Positions 61,532-64,000 of a stretch of DNA of 64,000 bases are shown piece after piece. The first letter of the stretch is position 1; each line of letters opens with the position of its first letter. The notes under the pieces were generated by a model. That model ran no database searches. It was not told where the DNA came from and was given only the letters and a program-made list of their open reading frames with translations. The stretch spans positions 1-64,000 of the forward strand of contig JAEUIC010000041.1 of the NCBI GenBank assembly GCA_016795285.1, given 5' to 3'. A program made the position numbers and the translations under genes. This stretch comes from Planctomycetota bacterium (lineage in GTDB: Bacteria > Planctomycetota > B15-G4 > SIAN01).

Positions 61532-63259
61532 ATGAGCAACGCTGATTCGAGTGAACCCGTCATCGGCACCGACGCGCTGTTGGCGCAGGTGGCGTGGGTT
61601 CGACGGCTTGCGGCGCGCCTCTGCTCCGGCGCCGACGACGCGGAGGACGTCGCGCAGCAGACGCTGCTGATCGCGTGGCCGCGTGCGCCGCGCGAGCCGA
61701 CGCACCTGCGCGGTTGGTTGGCGGCGATCGCCCGCAGCGTGGTGCGACGGCGGGTGCGCAGCGACACGCGGCGAGCGGCTCGCGAACGGAAGGGGTCGCT
61801 CGACGAGGCTCTGCCGTCGAGCGTCGACCTGGTCGCGCGGGCGGAGCTGCAGCGCGCCGTCGTCGACGCCGTGCTGGAGCTGACGGAACCCTATCGCTCG
61901 ACCGTGCTGCTCCGCTTCTTCGAGGAGCGATCGGCCGAGGAGATCGCCCACCGCCGTGGTGAGCCGATCGAGACGGTGCGGACGCGGCTGAAACGGGGGA
62001 TGGCGCAACTGCGCGAGCGGCTGGGGCGGACGCTCGACGTCGAGACGGCAGGTGGCGCGCGGCGGCTCGGACTCGAGGCGTTGGTGTGGTGGGTGACGCC
62101 GGCCGGCGAAGGCGTGGTGGCCGCGGCGAGTGCCGCGGGAGTCGGTGCCGCGGGTGCCGCGAGCGCAGTGGGCGTGGTGGGGATCGCGATGAAGACGAAG
62201 CTGGCGCTGGTCGTGGCGGTGGTGGCCGCGAGCAGCTGGATGGGCTGGCAGCGATGGGGGCCTGATGAGCCGACGGAGCGCGGGGACGAAGTCGCCGCGG
62301 CAGCTGCGCCCGTGCCTGCACCGAGCCCGACCGACGAACCGACCGTCGCCGAGCGGCAGCTGCTGCCAGCCGAAGAGCGCGACGAGGCCGAGCCCGTGCC
62401 CCCGAGCGACGCACCGGCGACCGTGCCGCTCTCGCCGCGAATGGCGAAGCTGCGTGAGACGCTCACGTTCGTGAACCTCTTCGAAGGCGGCAACGTCGTC
62501 GAGGATCTCGGTCCGGAGATGAAAGCGTTGTTGCGCGGCTTGACGACCGACTCGCTGGATCTGCTCGCGCTGCTCGACTACCTCGAGGCCTGCGAAGCGT
62601 CAGCGTGGGTGGTGCGCGGCTCGCTCGAGTCGACGCTCCAGGGCTTCGACGGCCGCGCCACTGGTTGGAGGCAGGCGTACGAGAACTCGAGCGGCGCAGC
62701 ATCGGTCCTCTTCGCCGACGTCGAGCACGCTCCCGATGGTCGTGGCCGCATCACGCTGATGGCACCGCTGGGACAGCTTCGGGACGAGTTCACGGCGCAG
62801 CTCGGTGACGTGAGCGCGATCAACCCGTTGCTGGTGGTGAATGTGTTCGCGGGGAAGAACGGCGTGAACGCGGGGATGCTGCAGCTCAACTTGCAGGAGG
62901 GGCGGTTCGCCGACGCGCCCGTCCCGGAGGGTGTCTCCGAGGAGCGGTTGGTGCCGATGAAGCGAATCCGAGAGGCCTCGGCGCGGGCGAGGGATCGAAT
63001 CGAGGAGCTTCGCAGTGTCGGCGGATTGCCGTCGCTGGTGCGCTGGCAGGTGACCGAGGGCCGTGGCGAACTCACCTACTACCGCTACGGCTCGCGATCG
63101 AAGGAGGAGTTCGCATCGGGGCAACGCGGCGGGCGCCCTCTCAGCGTCGAGGAGATTGCCTCGATCGGCCGTCTCTACGAGCGGCTGCAAGCGGCTGCCG
63201 AATGCCACGTCGTCGACGCGGGCTTGACGGCCGCGCAGGAGAACCCGCGGGAGAAGTGA
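61532..63259 (+). CDS. ECF-type sigma factor fused to transmembrane and extracytoplasmic domain
   Basis: 575 residues from ATG 61532 (a GTG eight codons upstream is possible). Residues 15-75 are sigma region 2 (AARLCSGADDAEDVAQQTLL, HLRGWLAAIARSVVRRR). Residues 110-165 are region 4 (LELTEPYRSTVLLRFFEERS, AEEIAHRRGEPIETVRTRLK). A Gly/Ala/Val stretch leads to MKTKLALVVAVVAASSWMGW at 220-239, a transmembrane helix, then a Pro/Glu-rich linker and about 260 residues with no recognised family. A single chain thus joins promoter recognition to a possible outside sensor, replacing the usual separate anti-sigma factor. The topology is inferred from hydrophobicity. It stands alone with a hairpin after the stop. 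Confidence 0.82.
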   Translation: MSNADSSEPVIGTDALLAQVAWVRRLAARLCSGADDAEDVAQQTLLIAWPRAPREPTHLRGWLAAIARSVVRRRVRSDTRRAARERKGSLDEALPSSVDLVARAELQRAVVDAVLELTEPYRSTVLLRFFEERSAEEIAHRRGEPIETVRTRLKRGMAQLRERLGRTLDVETAGGARRLGLEALVWWVTPAGEGVVAAASAAGVGAAGAASAVGVVGIAMKTKLALVVAVVAASSWMGWQRWGPDEPTERGDEVAAAAAPVPAPSPTDEPTVAERQLLPAEERDEAEPVPPSDAPATVPLSPRMAKLRETLTFVNLFEGGNVVEDLGPEMKALLRGLTTDSLDLLALLDYLEACEASAWVVRGSLESTLQGFDGRATGWRQAYENSSGAASVLFADVEHAPDGRGRITLMAPLGQLRDEFTAQLGDVSAINPLLVVNVFAGKNGVNAGMLQLNLQEGRFADAPVPEGVSEERLVPMKRIREASARARDRIEELRSVGGLPSLVRWQVTEGRGELTYYRYGSRSKEEFASGQRGGRPLSVEEIASIGRLYERLQAAAECHVVDAGLTAAQENPREK

Positions 63260-63279
63260 ATGCCGCTCGAATGCGGCAT
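63260..63279. terminator. Hairpin between sigma-fusion gene and small convergent gene
   Basis: ATGCCGC-TCGAAT-GCGGCAT starts at the base after the TGA stop; 7-bp perfect stem, 6-base loop. No U-tract. Confidence 0.5.
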
Positions 63280-63328
63280 CGTGCGTCACATCGCCGCCCG
63301 CAGCACCTCCTCCCAGTCGATCGGCGGG

Positions 63329-63556
63329 TCAACCACGGCGCCACTTCTCCAGGCAGGCGGCGATCAGCTGCGGGTAGCCGTACACCGCCGAACGCGCCGC
63401 GGCGGCTTCGGCGGCAACCGCTGCCGGGCCGAACGGGTCGCGCTGCAGCTCCGCGAGGAGCATGCGCACGTCGCTGGCGCCACCGCGCTCGAGGATCGAA
63501 TCCACGATCGCGATGGACCACTGACCCGGTGCGACGTCGAGGTGGCGATGCTCCAT
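63329..63556 (-). CDS. Small orphan protein, 75 residues
   Basis: The frame begins MEHRHLDVAPGQWSIAIVDS, with GGGA five bases upstream, and continues as an amphipathic helical protein (ASDVRMLLAELQRDPFGP; SAVYGYPQLIAACLEKW). It ends at TGA 63329-63331. In another frame the sequence continues as VVDPPIDWEEVLRAAM up to a TGA at 63286, next to the hairpin, so either the gene is frameshifted near its end or a very short overlapping frame exists. The helical, acidic character recalls antitoxins, but no partner toxin gene is present. No family recognised. Confidence 0.45.
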   Translation of the reverse strand: MEHRHLDVAPGQWSIAIVDSILERGGASDVRMLLAELQRDPFGPAAVAAEAAAARSAVYGYPQLIAACLEKWRRG

Positions 63557-63673
63557 GGCAATCCCGTGCGCGCGGCGTAGCGGCGACGCGGGCACCATAG
63601 CCTCATGGCAGCGAGCGCGCCGCTCGTCGCCGGCGGCCCGCTGCTGTCCGCTGCTTCCCGCCGCCCGCCCCCT

Positions 63674-63697
63674 CGCCTACGCGCTCGCCTACGCGCT
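63674..63697 (-). repeat. 12-bp tandem duplication over the clpB stop codon
   Basis: Two copies of cgcctacgcgct in tandem duplicate the end of clpB: read on the minus strand, the Ala-Ser-Ala-TAG ending occurs twice. The first TAG ends translation. Confidence 0.8.
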
Positions 63698-64000
63698 CGC
63701 CACGGCCTCCCGCGGCTGCTCGACGGTCACCTCGAGCTCGAACTTGCCGGCATCCACCGTCACCTTCGAGCCGTCGGGGATCTCGCCGGCGATCAGCTTC
63801 TTCGCCAGCAGGTTCTCGAGCGAGCTCTGCAGGTAGCGCTTGAGCGGCCGCGCGCCGTAGAGCGGGTCGTAGCCCTCGGTGGCGATGTGCTCGCGCGCCT
63901 CCTTGGTGAGGTCGAGCGTGATGCGCCGGTCCTCGAGCCGCTTCTTCAGCTCCTTCAGCAGGAGCTCCACGATGCGGCCGATCTGCTCCTGCGTGAGCGG
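63689..64000 (-). CDS. clpB: ClpB-type AAA+ disaggregase, C-terminal end
   Basis: The last 103 residues of a ClpB-type chaperone; the gene continues beyond the right edge. The C-terminal small domain of the second AAA module is diagnostic: PLTQEQIGRIVELLLKELKK, ITLDLTKEAREHIATEGYDP and YGARPLKRYLQSSLENLLA (the YGARPLKR sensor-2 arginine block). The closing segment IAGEIPDGSKVTVDAGKFEL is as in ClpB. ClpB works with DnaK to dissolve protein aggregates in the cytosol. The stop is TAG at 63689-63691, inside a 12-bp duplication. Confidence 0.92.
   Translation of the reverse strand, partial: PLTQEQIGRIVELLLKELKKRLEDRRITLDLTKEAREHIATEGYDPLYGARPLKRYLQSSLENLLAKKLIAGEIPDGSKVTVDAGKFELEVTVEQPREAVASA

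Noticed and set aside
1-64000. tRNA, rRNA, tmRNA or known riboswitch genes
   Set aside because: No cloverleaf with CCA end, rRNA core or riboswitch core such as the TPP CTGAGA/ACCTGA pair was found in the spacers; a CTGAGA at 29682 lacks the rest of the motif.

Overview
The window is about 64 kb of very GC-rich bacterial chromosome, packed with long secreted, lipoprotein and regulatory genes. The protein families point to a planctomycete-like bacterium: paired CRTAC1 (FG-GAP/VCBS plus ASPIC-UnbV) lipoproteins with TPR partners, a multihaem cytochrome next to a propeller protein, a secreted terpene-cyclase-like toroid protein, a PhoX-like protein, a LanC-like protein, and a sigma factor fused to a membrane and extracytoplasmic part. 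That assignment is inference from gene content; no rRNA or tRNA was found. No insertion sequence, integrase, phage gene or CRISPR array was seen. High GC leaves long open frames antisense to most genes; strand choice here rests on recognisable domains, signal sequences and stop/start coupling.

Layout. 1-8.9 kb (minus strand): a partial M16 protease coupled to an AAA ATPase with a nuclease-like C terminus, then a chain read from VWA protein to beta-hydroxyacid dehydrogenase to LanC-like protein to RNA methyltransferase. 9.1-18.1 kb (plus): a five-haem cytochrome, a propeller protein, a carboxypeptidase-regulatory-repeat protein and a PhoX-like protein. 18.3-23.3 kb (plus): a signalling cassette of receiver-EAL, a CPC thioredoxin-like protein, a membrane histidine kinase and receiver-HDOD. 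23.3-30.9 kb: an unknown secreted protein and an MFS transporter (minus), then a TolB-like/TPR regulator, a small possible secreted protein, a hairpin-rich spacer and a fatty acid hydroxylase (plus). 30.9-32.8 kb (minus): a receiver protein and a kinase gene broken by a TAG codon that also lacks its ATP-binding motifs. 32.9-39.0 kb (plus): a U32 protein and a large Gly-rich lipoprotein. 39.2-48.2 kb: two CRTAC1 lipoproteins facing each other, with TPR, M28 peptidase, TPR and a DUF4139-like gene between them. 48.2-64 kb: hydrolase and methyltransferase, a secreted propeller protein, a REP-like repeat cluster, M32 carboxypeptidase, membrane glycosyltransferases and an SGNH protein, an orphan lipoprotein, a toroid protein, M23 peptidase, the sigma fusion, a small orphan gene and the end of clpB.

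Many neighbours share ATGA, GTGA or TGATG junctions, so translational coupling is common and fixes several starts. Points most worth following up are the LanC-like protein with Cys-Cys in place of Cys-His, the dead or pseudo-kinase with its intact receiver, the sigma/sensor fusion, a mirror-image divergent promoter at 48.2 kb, and the inverted 25-bp repeats at 51.4 kb.
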